Shown here piece after piece: positions 1-7,978 of a stretch of 64,000 bases of DNA. How positions within the stretch are numbered: the stretch's first letter is position 1; every line of letters starts with the position of its first letter. The DNA lies in assembly GCF_900105335.1 (NCBI RefSeq), contig NZ_LT629770.1:1922001-1986000 (forward strand), read 5' to 3'. Origin of the DNA: Microbacterium paraoxydans. Its GTDB lineage: Bacteria > Actinomycetota > Actinomycetes > Actinomycetales > Microbacteriaceae. The position numbers and the translations under genes are program-made. The notes beneath the pieces were generated by a model. That model was not told the origin of the DNA. It made no database searches and saw only the letters and a program-made list of their open reading frames with translations.

Positions 1-884
1 CCCACGAGCGCGGCGTCGGCGAGCGCGAGCAGCGGCATGTGCAGGAGGTAGATCGGCAGGGTCCGGACGCCGAGCGCCTGCAGGCCCCGCCCGACCAGAG
101 GGAGGCCCGCGAGGATCGGAGCGACCGCGATTCCCATCGCCACCCCGAGGACGGACACCGCCGGCCACACCCCCGGAACGGTCTCCGTGCCCGTCACGCG
201 CATGACGGCGTAGGCAGCGAGATACCCGAGGGTCAGCGCCCCGGCGAGTGCCGGTCGTGGTTTCGCGGTGAAGCGGCGGATGCGCGGCGCGAGATACGCA
301 CCTCCGAGGAAGAAGAAGAGGTTGTAGAGGAGCGATCCGCGGTTGCTCACCACGTCGACCAGTCCGGCGGCCACCGCCACCGAGAGCATGCCGGAGCCCA
401 CCAACAGAACGCCGCGCGGCAGTCGGTGCAGGCCCTTCGCGACGACGAAGTACAGCGCGAGCGCGTAGAGGTACCAGGTGTTCGGCGGGCTGATCGTCAC
501 CCCCTCCACGAACGCGGAGACGCTCCTCGGCACGAACGTCGGGAAGTCCGGGAATGCCCACATCGCGGCGGCGTGGATGAGGCTCCACAGCAGATACAGA
601 TACAGGAAGCGGACCACGCGGGGACGGAACACGACGGCCCAGGGCCGGGCCAAGGCTGCCGAGGCGAAGTACCCCGACAGGAACAGGAACAGCGGCATGA
701 GGAACGGCCAGATGAGGTCGCTCGCGAGGCCCCAGGCCCCGGGAAGGGGGATGCCGAGCCGCCAGTCGACCTGCAGGTAGGTCTTCAGCACGACGTGCCA
801 GAACACCACGAGGACGATCAGCAGCCCCTTCGCGGCATCGCCCCAGGGCGCTCTGGATGTCGGGAAGGGGGGTGGTGTCGCCAT
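1..884 (-). CDS. Acyltransferase 3 family membrane protein (C-terminus cut by window edge)
   Basis: This reading frame is open to the left edge, so the C-terminus lies outside the window. The start is the ATG at 884, giving MATPPPFPTSRAPWGDAAKG. The first hydrophobic segment follows at once (LLIVLVVFWHVVLK) and contains the W/F-H dyad typical of acyltransferase-3 proteins. About eight further hydrophobic stretches alternate with short Arg-rich loops. Members of this family transfer acyl groups onto extracytoplasmic carbohydrates or lipids; the substrate here cannot be told. A strong hairpin separates it from the upstream rplI gene, so it is probably transcribed on its own. The family call is fairly safe from topology and the His motif, but no specific function is claimed. 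Confidence 0.75.
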   Translation of the reverse strand, partial: MATPPPFPTSRAPWGDAAKGLLIVLVVFWHVVLKTYLQVDWRLGIPLPGAWGLASDLIWPFLMPLFLFLSGYFASAALARPWAVVFRPRVVRFLYLYLLWSLIHAAAMWAFPDFPTFVPRSVSAFVEGVTISPPNTWYLYALALYFVVAKGLHRLPRGVLLVGSGMLSVAVAAGLVDVVSNRGSLLYNLFFFLGGAYLAPRIRRFTAKPRPALAGALTLGYLAAYAVMRVTGTETVPGVWPAVSVLGVAMGIAVAPILAGLPLVGRGLQALGVRTLPIYLLHMPLLALADAALV

Positions 885-962
885 GGAATCGAGCCAACAG
901 CACAGCATGTTGCGTCGGCGTATGAGAAATGTCGCCTGATCCTCACCGCGTCCGGATGCACG

Positions 963-994
963 AACGCCCCCTGTCCTCCGGGACAGGGGGCGTT
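963..994 (-). terminator. Hairpin terminator after rplI
   Basis: A perfect 14-bp stem (AACGCCCCCTGTCC and its complement) encloses the tetraloop TCCG. It lies about 30 nt downstream of the rplI stop on the minus strand. There is no clear U-tract, as is usual for GC-rich actinobacterial terminators. Confidence 0.8.
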
Positions 995-1025
995 CCGTTC
1001 GACAGGCGTACGCCCGTCGGGTGCC

Positions 1026-1478
1026 TTACTTGGCGGCGACGACCTGCAGCGTGATGACGGCAGTGACGTCCTCGTGCAGACGCACGGTCGCCTCGTACTC
1101 ACCGGTCGCCTTGATGGGCGAGGTGATGTGCACCTTGCGCTTGTCGATCGAGCCGAGGCCCGCAGCCGTGACGGCCTCTGCGACGTCGGCGGTCTTCACC
1201 GAGCCGAACAGACGGCCTTCCTTGCCGGCCTTCACCGCGAGACGCACCTTGGTGCCCTCGAGGGTGTTCTTCAGGGCCACAGCCTCGTCGCGGTCGTGGA
1301 TCGCGCGTGCCTGACGCGCGGCCTGGATCGAAGCGACCTGCTTTTCGCCACCACGGGTCCACGCCGTAGCGAAGCCCTGGGGGATGAGGTAGTTGCGGGC
1401 GTACCCGTTCTTGACCTCGACCACGTCACCGGCGCTACCCAGCCCGGCGACCTCGTTCGTGAGAATCAGCTTTGCCAT
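1026..1478 (-). CDS. rplI: 50S ribosomal protein L9
   Basis: 150 aa, the usual length for bacterial L9. The N-terminal domain begins [20 protein letters not shown] and continues [16 protein letters not shown], the conserved 23S rRNA-binding L9 signature. A long central helix leads to the C-terminal domain, which ends in a Val/Ala-rich strand. L9 binds 23S rRNA near the L1 stalk. The gene is last in the minus-strand series rpsF, ssb, rpsR, rplI, with 11 nt after rpsR, and a strong hairpin follows it. This order is conserved in actinobacteria. Identification is essentially certain. Confidence 0.98.
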   Translation of the reverse strand: MAKLILTNEVAGLGSAGDVVEVKNGYARNYLIPQGFATAWTRGGEKQVASIQAARQARAIHDRDEAVALKNTLEGTKVRLAVKAGKEGRLFGSVKTADVAEAVTAAGLGSIDKRKVHITSPIKATGEYEATVRLHEDVTAVITLQVVAAK

Positions 1479-1489
1479 CTCAGTACCCC

Positions 1490-1744
1490 TTACCGGCCGG
1501 CGCCAGCGTAGGGCAGGAGCGCCATCTCGCGCGCGTTCTTGATCGCGGTGGCGATCAGACGCTGCTCCTGCACCGACACACCGGTGATGCGACGGGCGCG
1601 GATCTTGCCGCGCTCCGAGACGAACTTGCGGAGGGTGGCGACATCCTTGTAATCGATGACGCCGACCCGGATGGACTTCGCGGGAGCGGCGTTCTTCGCG
1701 CCCTTCCGCGGCTTGCGGCGGTCGCCGCTCGACTTTCCAGCCAT
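1490..1744 (-). CDS. rpsR: 30S ribosomal protein S18
   Basis: 84 aa and strongly basic. The core contains [19 protein letters not shown] and the RRITGV segment, both diagnostic of S18. S18 binds S6 in the platform of the 30S subunit. It lies between ssb and rplI in the conserved S6-SSB-S18-L9 block. The 71-nt gap from ssb carries a short dispersed-type repeat, so this junction is looser than the others in the block. The cysteine motifs seen in some zinc-binding paralogues are absent, so this looks like the zinc-independent form. Confidence 0.98.
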   Translation of the reverse strand: MAGKSSGDRRKPRKGAKNAAPAKSIRVGVIDYKDVATLRKFVSERGKIRARRITGVSVQEQRLIATAIKNAREMALLPYAGAGR

Positions 1745-1772
1745 TGCTTTTCCTTAGTGATGAGCGGGGTGC

Positions 1773-1798
1773 GGCCCTTCGACAAGCTCAGGGACCCA
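1773..1798. repeat. Short dispersed repeat between ssb and rpsR
   Basis: The core, CCCTTCGACAAGCTCAGGGA, is an imperfect hairpin with CCCT/AGGG ends. From memory, this sequence type (read on the other strand as CCCTGAGCTTGTCGAAGGG) is scattered through intergenic regions of many actinobacterial and some proteobacterial genomes. It sits between two co-directional genes of a ribosomal operon. I found no second copy in this window. Confidence 0.6.
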
Positions 1799-1815
1799 CC
1801 CGTGAAGAAGTGTTT

Positions 1816-2319
1816 TCAGAAGGGGGTGTCGTCGCCGAAGCTGCCCGGAGTGCTCCAGGCGTCGGCGCTGGTCGACGAGCCGGGAGTGGACCACGGCTCC
1901 TCCGACACCTGCTGCTGCTGCGCGGGACGGGACTGTCCCCCGCCGCCACCGCCCGAGGCCGCACGGGTGACCTGCGCGGTCGCGTACCGGAGCGAGGGGC
2001 CGATCTCGTCGACCTCCAGCTCGATCGCGGTGCGCTGGTTGCCCTCGCGGTCCTGGTAGGAACGCTGGCGCAGACGACCCTGCGCGATCACGCGCATGCC
2101 CTTGGTGAGCGAGCCCGCCACGTGCTCGGCGAACTCACGCCACACCGAGGCGCGGAGGAACAGCGCTTCGCCGTCCTTCCACTCGTTCGCGGCACGGTCG
2201 AAGTTGCGAGGCGTCGATGCGATGGTGAAGTTCGCCACCGGCAGCCCGTTCTGCGTGTAGCGCAGCTCGGGGTCGGCGGTGAGGTTGCCCACCACGGTGA
2301 TGACGGTTTCGCCGGCCAT
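1816..2319 (-). CDS. ssb: Single-stranded DNA-binding protein
   Basis: 167 aa. The start is the ATG at 2319 ([20 protein letters not shown]), 5 nt after the rpsF stop; a longer frame upstream is only read-through. The N-terminal OB fold, about residues 3-110, has the SSB signatures [21 protein letters not shown] and [11 protein letters not shown] Gly/Gln/Ser-rich linker follows. The acidic tip reads FGDDTPF, the Asp-Asp-x-Pro-Phe tail that recruits replication and repair proteins. Its position between S6 and S18 is the conserved bacterial arrangement. The hypothesis of a second, competence-type ssb is unlikely given this context. Confidence 0.97.
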   Translation of the reverse strand: MAGETVITVVGNLTADPELRYTQNGLPVANFTIASTPRNFDRAANEWKDGEALFLRASVWREFAEHVAGSLTKGMRVIAQGRLRQRSYQDREGNQRTAIELEVDEIGPSLRYATAQVTRAASGGGGGGQSRPAQQQQVSEEPWSTPGSSTSADAWSTPGSFGDDTPF

Positions 2320-2324
2320 GAGAC

Positions 2325-2693
2325 TTAGGCCTTCGCAGCCTTGGCGGCCTTGCGGGCAGCCTTCTCTTCGGAGCGCTTGGCCTCGGAAGCGATCATCGCC
2401 TGAGCCTCTTCGGCGCGGAGCACCTTGGTGCGCATGATCTGCTCGTTCAGCTTGAGCTGACGGTCGAGCTCCTGCGTGGCGGCGCTGGTCGCGGTGAAGT
2501 TGACGACGGCGTAGATGCCCTCGGTCTTCTTCTGGATCTCGTAGGCGAGACGGCGCTTGCCCCAGATGTCGACGTTCTCGATAGAGCCACCATCGTTGGT
2601 GATGACCTTCAGGAACTTGTCGAGCGTCGGGGCGACCTGGCGCTCGTCGATCTCGGGGGTCAGAATGACCATGAGTTCGTACTGGTGCGTCAC
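2325..2693 (-). CDS. rpsF: 30S ribosomal protein S6
   Basis: 122 aa. The start is the GTG at 2693, preceded by a near-perfect Shine-Dalgarno (AAGGAGGTG). The sequence [20 protein letters not shown] followed by [23 protein letters not shown] matches S6. The C-terminal tail is rich in Ala, Lys and Glu, as is common in actinobacteria. S6 pairs with S18 in the small subunit. It is the first gene of the S6-SSB-S18-L9 block, and the roughly 225-bp region upstream, shared with a divergent lipoprotein gene, should hold its promoter. Confidence 0.98.
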   Translation of the reverse strand: MTHQYELMVILTPEIDERQVAPTLDKFLKVITNDGGSIENVDIWGKRRLAYEIQKKTEGIYAVVNFTATSAATQELDRQLKLNEQIMRTKVLRAEEAQAMIASEAKRSEEKAARKAAKAAKA

Positions 2694-2918
2694 TTACCCA
2701 CCTCCTTCGGACTAGAACGGCTCTCGGGGATTTCCCGGGAGCAGGAGGGTGTGTGCACGTGCCCGCCCGTGGAATCCCGAATGGACGCCGCAAGGCAGAC
2801 AACCTCGACAGTCTAGCGGAGTTTCCTCGGAACCGCCTCCCGCACATCCGCTCCGTCCTTGGCATGCTGGAGGGCGTGCCTGATGACGGTCATCGGCACT
2901 GACCTGGAGGGGGGCGCC

Positions 2919-3623
2919 ATGCGCGTCAACAAGTGGGGGGTCGGCGTCGTGCTCGCCGCCGCCGTCATGCTCACCGGATGCTCGGCGGGAGCGTCGGACA
3001 AGCCGGCCGAGTCGAAGCCGAGCGGGGCCGCATCGCAGGAGGCCGAAGCGCCGTCCTCCGACTGCCCCGAACTGGCCGACGGCGCCACCGTCGACGGCTC
3101 GGCCCTCGGCGCCTGCATCGCCGAGGCCATGACCGACACCGCCGGCTATGCCGCCAAGACCGTCGTGATGGGCATGGAGTCCACCACGCGCTTCAACCCG
3201 TCCGAGAAGGCGCTGGAGTCGCTCTCGCCGATGGGCTCGATCGTCGCGATCGGCGACGACGTCTGGGTGAAGTCGCCGTCGAGCGACTGGCAGACCGCCG
3301 ACCCGTCGTCGAGCGACCCCATCATCGCCGGCCTCAGCACCACCGCGAAGGACGTCACCGCGATGGACCCCGCCGAGACGGCGAAGGCCATCACGGGCGA
3401 GTTCACCGTGACCGGCACCGGCGAGCGCCTCGGCCAGAAGGTCTACCTCGTCAGCGGCACCGTCGAGCAGGCGGGCACGCCGGTCGAGGTCGTGTTCGAG
3501 GTCACCGACGACTACGTCAACCTCGCCTCGACCAGCTCCGCGACCGTGCAGGGACAGTCGGTCGACGTCGCCCTCGAGATCACCGAGTGGGACGTGAAGC
3601 AGGACATCGTCGCGCCGCTCTGA
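2919..3623 (+). CDS. Lipoprotein, possibly LppX/LprG-like
   Basis: 234 aa from the ATG at 2919, which has a GGAGG box 9-13 nt upstream; the earlier in-frame ATG lacks one. A signal peptide of about 25 residues ends in the lipobox LTGC, followed by a Ser/Lys/Glu linker. The mature domain, about residues 45-234, is beta-rich with alternating polar and hydrophobic residues (IGDDVWVKSPSSDWQ, VEVVFEVTDDYVNLAST). This pattern recalls the LppX/LprAFG lipid-binding lipoproteins of actinobacteria. That assignment is by general pattern only; the lipoprotein call itself is secure. The gene is monocistronic, divergent from rpsF and followed by a strong hairpin. Confidence 0.8.
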   Translation: MRVNKWGVGVVLAAAVMLTGCSAGASDKPAESKPSGAASQEAEAPSSDCPELADGATVDGSALGACIAEAMTDTAGYAAKTVVMGMESTTRFNPSEKALESLSPMGSIVAIGDDVWVKSPSSDWQTADPSSSDPIIAGLSTTAKDVTAMDPAETAKAITGEFTVTGTGERLGQKVYLVSGTVEQAGTPVEVVFEVTDDYVNLASTSSATVQGQSVDVALEITEWDVKQDIVAPL

Positions 3624-3636
3624 TCGCACGGGACAC

Positions 3637-3670
3637 GCGAAGGGCCGGAGCGCACGCTCCGGCCCTTCGC
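3637..3670 (+). terminator. Hairpin terminator after lipoprotein gene
   Basis: A perfect 15-bp stem (GCGAAGGGCCGGAGC with its complement) and a GCAC loop, starting 13 nt after the lipoprotein stop codon. Confidence 0.85.
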
Positions 3671-3711
3671 CGTCACCACGACGGTAGCGGAGGAACGAAC
3701 GGAGGCCGTCG

Positions 3712-3942
3712 ATGCACCTCAGATATGACCCAGAAGCGGACGCCGCCTACCTCCCGGTCGGGCGCGAGCTCCACGCGGGTGAATCCGTCGCGCAGGTACC
3801 GGAGATACGCAACCCGCACGGAGCAGGGGAGATCATCCTCGATTTCGACGCCGACGGGCATCTTCTCGGCGTCGAGATCCTCCAGGCGTCGAAGCTCCTC
3901 CGGGCCGAAGACCTCGATCGGGCCCGACGCACCACGGTGTAG
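3712..3942 (+). CDS. DUF2283 family protein
   Basis: 76 aa starting MHLRYDPEADAAYLPVG, the typical opening of the DUF2283 family (a Tyr-Asp-x-x-x-Asp-x-x-Tyr-like motif). It continues with a GEIILDFDADGHLLGVEIL strand pair that matches the family's second conserved half. Function is unknown. Members are small, usually standalone and sometimes next to toxin-antitoxin-like genes, but no partner gene is evident here. A GAGG-type ribosome binding site lies in the preceding sequence. The gene lies between the lipoprotein terminator and a small membrane-protein gene. Confidence 0.75.
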   Translation: MHLRYDPEADAAYLPVGRELHAGESVAQVPEIRNPHGAGEIILDFDADGHLLGVEILQASKLLRAEDLDRARRTTV

Positions 3943-4116
3943 ATCGCCGCGCCCTCGACCGCAATGTAACATTACAGCGCACGAATGCGGCGGGTACTCG
4001 TGGGAGGAGCCAGTCTCAGTTGATCGGCTGCTCGCGTAGCGGGAAGGGCATCCGGCTCCGCCAGTGGGCCGGCATCATCACCGGATGCTACTCCCAATGA
4101 ACGAGAGGACTGGATC

Positions 4117-4323
4117 ATGACGCTCCACTCAGGACGATGGATCGCCTCCGCGACCCTGCTGATCGTGGCCATCGCTGTGCTCATCCTGCGTATGCAGGGT
4201 CTCATCAGCGACACCGCCAGTTCGGTACTGATGGCGGCGCTGCTGGCGATCGCCATCGCCGTCGGGATCGCGATGTCGATCCGACGCCACCGGCGGTCGC
4301 GGTCACGCACGCACTCCGACTGA
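4117..4323 (+). CDS. Small two-helix membrane protein
   Basis: 68 aa. It has two predicted transmembrane segments, about residues 9-26 (ASATLLIVAIAVLILRMQG) and 34-53 (SVLMAALLAIAIAVGIAMSI), and a basic tail (RRHRRSRSRTHSD) that should face the cytoplasm. The spacing GAGAGGACTGGATCATG gives a usable ribosome binding site. No family is recognised. Coding status is supported by the clean hydrophobic pattern and ribosome binding site. It ends 31 nt before the convergent ABC importer operon. Confidence 0.55.
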   Translation: MTLHSGRWIASATLLIVAIAVLILRMQGLISDTASSVLMAALLAIAIAVGIAMSIRRHRRSRSRTHSD

Positions 4324-4354
4324 CGGAGCACCGGATCGGCTTCGTCGTGCCCGT

Positions 4355-5194
4355 CTAGTAGGCGAAGGGAGGCACCTCGGCCCAGACCGCGCGGTCGTCG
4401 GCGGAGGGGGCATCAGGGATGCGGCCTGTGCCGTCCGGCTCCGGGATCGCAGCGAGCAGCGCCTGCGTGTAGGGGTGCCGCGGCGCCGCCCAGAGCTCGT
4501 CGGTCGGCCCCGATTCGAGCACCCTCCCGCCGAACATGACGAACGTGCGGTCGGCGATGCGGCGCACGACGGCGAGGTCGTGGGAGATGAAGAGCATCCC
4601 CGCACCGGACTCGGCCACGAGATCGCGCATGAGTCCCGCGACACTCGTCTGGGTGGAGGCGTCGAGGGCGGAGATGGGCTCGTCGGCGACGAGCAGCGAC
4701 GGCCGCGCCGCGAGCGCTCGGGCGATCGCGATGCGCTGCTTCTGGCCGCCGGAGAACTGATGCGGGAAGCGGGTGCGCACCTCGGCGGGCAGTCCGACCC
4801 GCTCCAGCCACTCCTCCACTGTGGAACCGGCGGCACCGCGCGCACGGGCGGTCGCGATGCCGTCGGAGATCTGGTCGCCGATCCGCCGGCGCGGGTTCAG
4901 CGAGGTCGCCGGGTCCTGGAAGACCATCTGGATGCCCGTGAGCGCCGTGTCACGACGACGGATCCCCAGCGGCGCGACGGGGGCGCCGCGGAACGACACC
5001 GTCCCGGCGGCGGCCTTCTCGATGCCGACGACGGCGCGGGCCAGGCTCGACTTGCCGCTGCCGGACTCGCCCACGAGGGCGACCGTCTCTCCCGCCGCGA
5101 CACTCAGCGAGACGCCGTTCACCGCGATCACGGGCGGGGTGCCCGGGTACCGCACCGCCACGTCACGCGCGTCGAGGACGCTGACCTCACTCAT
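4355..5194 (-). CDS. Oligopeptide-type ABC transporter ATPase (DppF/OppF class)
   Basis: 279 aa. Walker A is GESGSGKSS (residues 42-50). A Q-loop (QMVFQDPATSLNPRRRI), the signature FSGGQKQRIAIARALA and Walker B LLVADEP with the switch His (FISHDL) all follow. The C-terminal extension HPYTQALLAAIPEPD is specific to the Opp/Dpp ATPases. It is the last gene of a five-gene minus-strand operon and overlaps the other ATPase by 8 nt. With its partner it should form the ATPase heterodimer that powers uptake of peptides or a nickel/opine-like solute. Confidence 0.93.
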   Translation of the reverse strand: MSEVSVLDARDVAVRYPGTPPVIAVNGVSLSVAAGETVALVGESGSGKSSLARAVVGIEKAAAGTVSFRGAPVAPLGIRRRDTALTGIQMVFQDPATSLNPRRRIGDQISDGIATARARGAAGSTVEEWLERVGLPAEVRTRFPHQFSGGQKQRIAIARALAARPSLLVADEPISALDASTQTSVAGLMRDLVAESGAGMLFISHDLAVVRRIADRTFVMFGGRVLESGPTDELWAAPRHPYTQALLAAIPEPDGTGRIPDAPSADDRAVWAEVPPFAY

Positions 5195-6002
5195 CCGCGG
5201 CCTCCTCGGGGCTCTCGTCGATGCGCGACCCTGGGAGGGCCGCGAGCAGCATGCGGGTGTACTCGTGCTGCGGGGCGCGGAAGAGCGTCTCCCGATCGGC
5301 GAGCTCGACGATGCGGCCGTCCTTCATGACGGCGACCGTGTCCGCGATCGCACTCATCACACCCAGGTCGTGGGTCACGAGCAGGACGGCGAGATTCCGC
5401 TCGATCGCGAGGTCGCGCAGGAGCTTCAGGATGCCGGCCTGCACCGTCACGTCGAGGGCGGTCGTCGGCTCGTCCGCGAGCAGCACCTCCGGGTCGCACG
5501 CGAGGGCGCAGGCGATCGCGATGCGCTGCCGCTGTCCGCCGGAGAACTGGTGCGGATACCGCTTCAGCGCCTCGACCGGGTTCGGCACCTGCACGGTCTG
5601 GAGCAGCTCTACCGCCCGTTCGCGCGCAGCGGCGCCCTTGAGGCCGAGGTGCACGCGCATGTGATCGGTGAGCTGCCGACCGACCGGCAGTTGCGGGTGC
5701 AGCGAGGCCGACGGGTCCTGGAAGACCATCGCGATGCGCTTCCCGCGGACGCGGTTGAGACCGCGTCGGTTACGACCGACGAGCTCCTCCCCCGCGAGCA
5801 GGATCGAGCCGCCGGTCTTCGCCTGTCGCGGCAGGAGGCCGAGCACCGCCAGGGAGGTGAGCGTCTTGCCGGAGCCGGACTCCCCAGCGAGGCCGTGGAT
5901 GCGCCCTGGTTCGAGCTCCAGGGACACGCCCTTCACGAGCGGACGGCCGATGTCGATCGTGAGGTCGCGGATGCTCAGCGTCGCCGTGCTCTGCGCGGTC
6001 AT
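5187..6002 (-). CDS. Oligopeptide-type ABC transporter ATPase (DppD/OppD class)
   Basis: 271 aa from the ATG at 6002, which overlaps the stop of the permease gene as ATGA; a longer in-frame extension is read-through. Walker A is GESGSGKT (residues 40-47). The Q-loop is AMVFQDPSASLHPQLPVGRQL, the signature FSGGQRQRIAIACALA and the Walker B LLADEPTTALDVT. The Opp/Dpp tail HEYTRMLLAALPGS ends the protein. The cysteine-rich iron-sulfur motif seen in some DppD proteins is not visible. Translational coupling to both neighbours supports a single transport complex. Confidence 0.93.
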   Translation of the reverse strand: MTAQSTATLSIRDLTIDIGRPLVKGVSLELEPGRIHGLAGESGSGKTLTSLAVLGLLPRQAKTGGSILLAGEELVGRNRRGLNRVRGKRIAMVFQDPSASLHPQLPVGRQLTDHMRVHLGLKGAAARERAVELLQTVQVPNPVEALKRYPHQFSGGQRQRIAIACALACDPEVLLADEPTTALDVTVQAGILKLLRDLAIERNLAVLLVTHDLGVMSAIADTVAVMKDGRIVELADRETLFRAPQHEYTRMLLAALPGSRIDESPEEAADE

Positions 6003-6910
6003 GCGGGCACCCCCGTCGCGGAGGCGGTGTGCTCCGCCTGCTTCTCGTGTGTGATCTCGGCGGTCGGGTCGAGCACGTCGCGCATCGCGTCGCCCAGGAA
6101 GTTGAACGCGAGCACCACGGTGAGGATCGCGAGGCCGGGGAAGACTCCGAGCCACCAGGCGTCGAAGTTCTGCATCGCCCCGGAGATCATCGACCCCCAC
6201 TCCGCCGTCGGCGGCTGCGCGCCGAGACCGAGGAAGGAGAGTCCCGAGAGGAGCAGGATCGCCGCGCCGATGTCGAGTGTCGCGAGCACGAGGACCGGGC
6301 CGGCGATGTTCGGCAGGATGTCGACGAAGAGCGTGCGCAGCGGCGAGTGGCCGAGCAGGCGGCCCGCGATCACATAGTTCTGCCCGCGGAGACCGAGCAC
6401 GATGCTGCGGGTGACGCGGGCGTACTGCGGCCACGAGACCACGATCGCGGCGATGACGGCGTTGAACAGCGAGGGGCCGAGCGAGGCCGCGACCACCATG
6501 GCGAGGATCACGGTCGGGAACGCCATGAAGAGGTCGGTGATGCGCATGAGCGTCTCGTCGACGGCGCGCCCGAAGTACCCGGCGACCGCGCCGACGAGGG
6601 TGCCGATGATGAGGGCGGCGATCACGAGCATGAGCGCGAGCGGCAGACTCACCGTCGCGCCGGTCATCAACCGGGAGAAGATGTCGCGGCCGTTGCCGTC
6701 GGTGCCGAGGATCGTGTCGATTCCCGGCGGCTGCAGACGGGGCAGCACCTGCGCGTTCGGCGGGTAGGGCACCCACCACTGCGCGGTGAAGGCGACGATG
6801 ATCCACGCACCGGCGATGACGGTGCCGATGATGCCGAGCGGGGTGCGCCAGGCGCGCGGCCAGCGGAAGCGGAAGCGTCCGGCGGGGGTCGCTGCGGCGA
6901 TGCGGCTCAT
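5999..6910 (-). CDS. Oligopeptide-type ABC transporter permease (DppC/OppC class)
   Basis: 303 aa with six predicted transmembrane helices. The DppC-type N-terminal helix (TPLGIIGTVIAGAWIIVAFTA) is followed by the periplasmic loop GTDGNGRDIFSRLMTGA, which is diagnostic for this family. The coupling EAA loop reads GLRGQNYVIAGRLLGHSPLRTL. The C-terminus ends in a cytoplasmic tail after a LAFNFLGDAMRDVLDP motif. It overlaps both the upstream permease and the downstream ATPase by 4 nt, so the three are translated together. Confidence 0.94.
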   Translation of the reverse strand: MSRIAAATPAGRFRFRWPRAWRTPLGIIGTVIAGAWIIVAFTAQWWVPYPPNAQVLPRLQPPGIDTILGTDGNGRDIFSRLMTGATVSLPLALMLVIAALIIGTLVGAVAGYFGRAVDETLMRITDLFMAFPTVILAMVVAASLGPSLFNAVIAAIVVSWPQYARVTRSIVLGLRGQNYVIAGRLLGHSPLRTLFVDILPNIAGPVLVLATLDIGAAILLLSGLSFLGLGAQPPTAEWGSMISGAMQNFDAWWLGVFPGLAILTVVLAFNFLGDAMRDVLDPTAEITHEKQAEHTASATGVPA

Positions 6911-7968
6911 GCGATCCTCACTCTCGGGTCGAGCACGCCGTAGAGCAGGTCCACGATGAAGTTGATGAGGAGGTAGATGACACCGACCACGAGACCGACC
7001 CCCATGATGCCGGGCAGGTCGAGGTTCGCGGCGGAGTTGTAGGCGTAGGTGCCCAGCCCCGGCCAGGCGAACACCGACTCGACGAGCACCGTTCCGGAGA
7101 GCAGGGCCCCGAACGCGACACCCACCACCGTGAGGATCGGCAGCGAGGCACCGCGGAGCACGTAGTCGAGGATGACGCGCATCGCCGGCAGGCCCTTGGC
7201 CCGGGCCGCGCGCACGTAGTCGCTGCCGAGGACCTCGAGCACCGAGGTCCGGATGAAGCGGGTGAGCAGTCCGATGGTCACGAGCGAGAGCACCATGACC
7301 GGCAGCGCGAGGTGCGCGAGGGCGTCGAAGAAGCCCACCGCGTCGCCGTTCAGGAGGTAGTCGACCGTGTAGAGCCCGGTCACGCGGGGAGGCGGGGTGA
7401 TCGACGGCGAGATGCGTCCGGAGCCCGGGGCGATGCGCAGCTCCAGGAAGAACACGTAGAAGCTGACCAGCGCGAGCCAGAAGGTCGGGACGCTGAGCCC
7501 GACGAGCGTGACGACGCGGATGACCTGGTCGGTGACGAGTCCGCGGCGGTACGCGGCGAGGGTGCCGAGCACGATGCTGACCGCGAGGCTGACGATGATC
7601 GCGCCGATCGCGATCTCGATCGTCGCGGGCACGGCGGTGGCGAGGTCGCTGGTGACCGGGCGTCCGGTCACCAGCGACGTGCCGAGGTCCCCGCGGAGCA
7701 GGTTCCCCATATAGATGAAGTACTGCACGAACAGTGGCTGGTCGAGTCCGTTCGCCTTGATGAACGCCTCGCGGGTCGCGGGGTTCTGCGACGCGCCCTC
7801 ACCGAGCGCGGCCGAGACCGGGTCTCCCGGCACCAGGTTGGTGAGCGCGAACGTGACGATGGTCACGCCCACCAACAGGAGCAGAGAGGTCCCGGCCCGC
7901 CGCAGCAGGTATCCGACGAGAGGCGAGCGGCGCCGCTGCGCCTGCCTCTGCACGGCCACTGTCGTCAT
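6907..7968 (-). CDS. Oligopeptide-type ABC transporter permease (DppB/OppB class)
   Basis: 353 aa with six predicted helices. The first helix (LLRRAGTSLLLLVGVTIVTFAL) leads into NLVPGDPVSAALGEGA, the DppB-type signature. The EAA loop reads SDYVRAARAKGLPAMRVILDYVLR. The protein ends LLYGVLDPRVRIA, the usual DppB terminus. It starts 10 nt after the solute-binding protein stop and overlaps the next permease by 4 nt. The central periplasmic loop (about residues 170-200, rich in Pro) is somewhat long for the family. Confidence 0.94.
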   Translation of the reverse strand: MTTVAVQRQAQRRRSPLVGYLLRRAGTSLLLLVGVTIVTFALTNLVPGDPVSAALGEGASQNPATREAFIKANGLDQPLFVQYFIYMGNLLRGDLGTSLVTGRPVTSDLATAVPATIEIAIGAIIVSLAVSIVLGTLAAYRRGLVTDQVIRVVTLVGLSVPTFWLALVSFYVFFLELRIAPGSGRISPSITPPPRVTGLYTVDYLLNGDAVGFFDALAHLALPVMVLSLVTIGLLTRFIRTSVLEVLGSDYVRAARAKGLPAMRVILDYVLRGASLPILTVVGVAFGALLSGTVLVESVFAWPGLGTYAYNSAANLDLPGIMGVGLVVGVIYLLINFIVDLLYGVLDPRVRIA

Positions 7969-7978
7969 GACGATCCGT

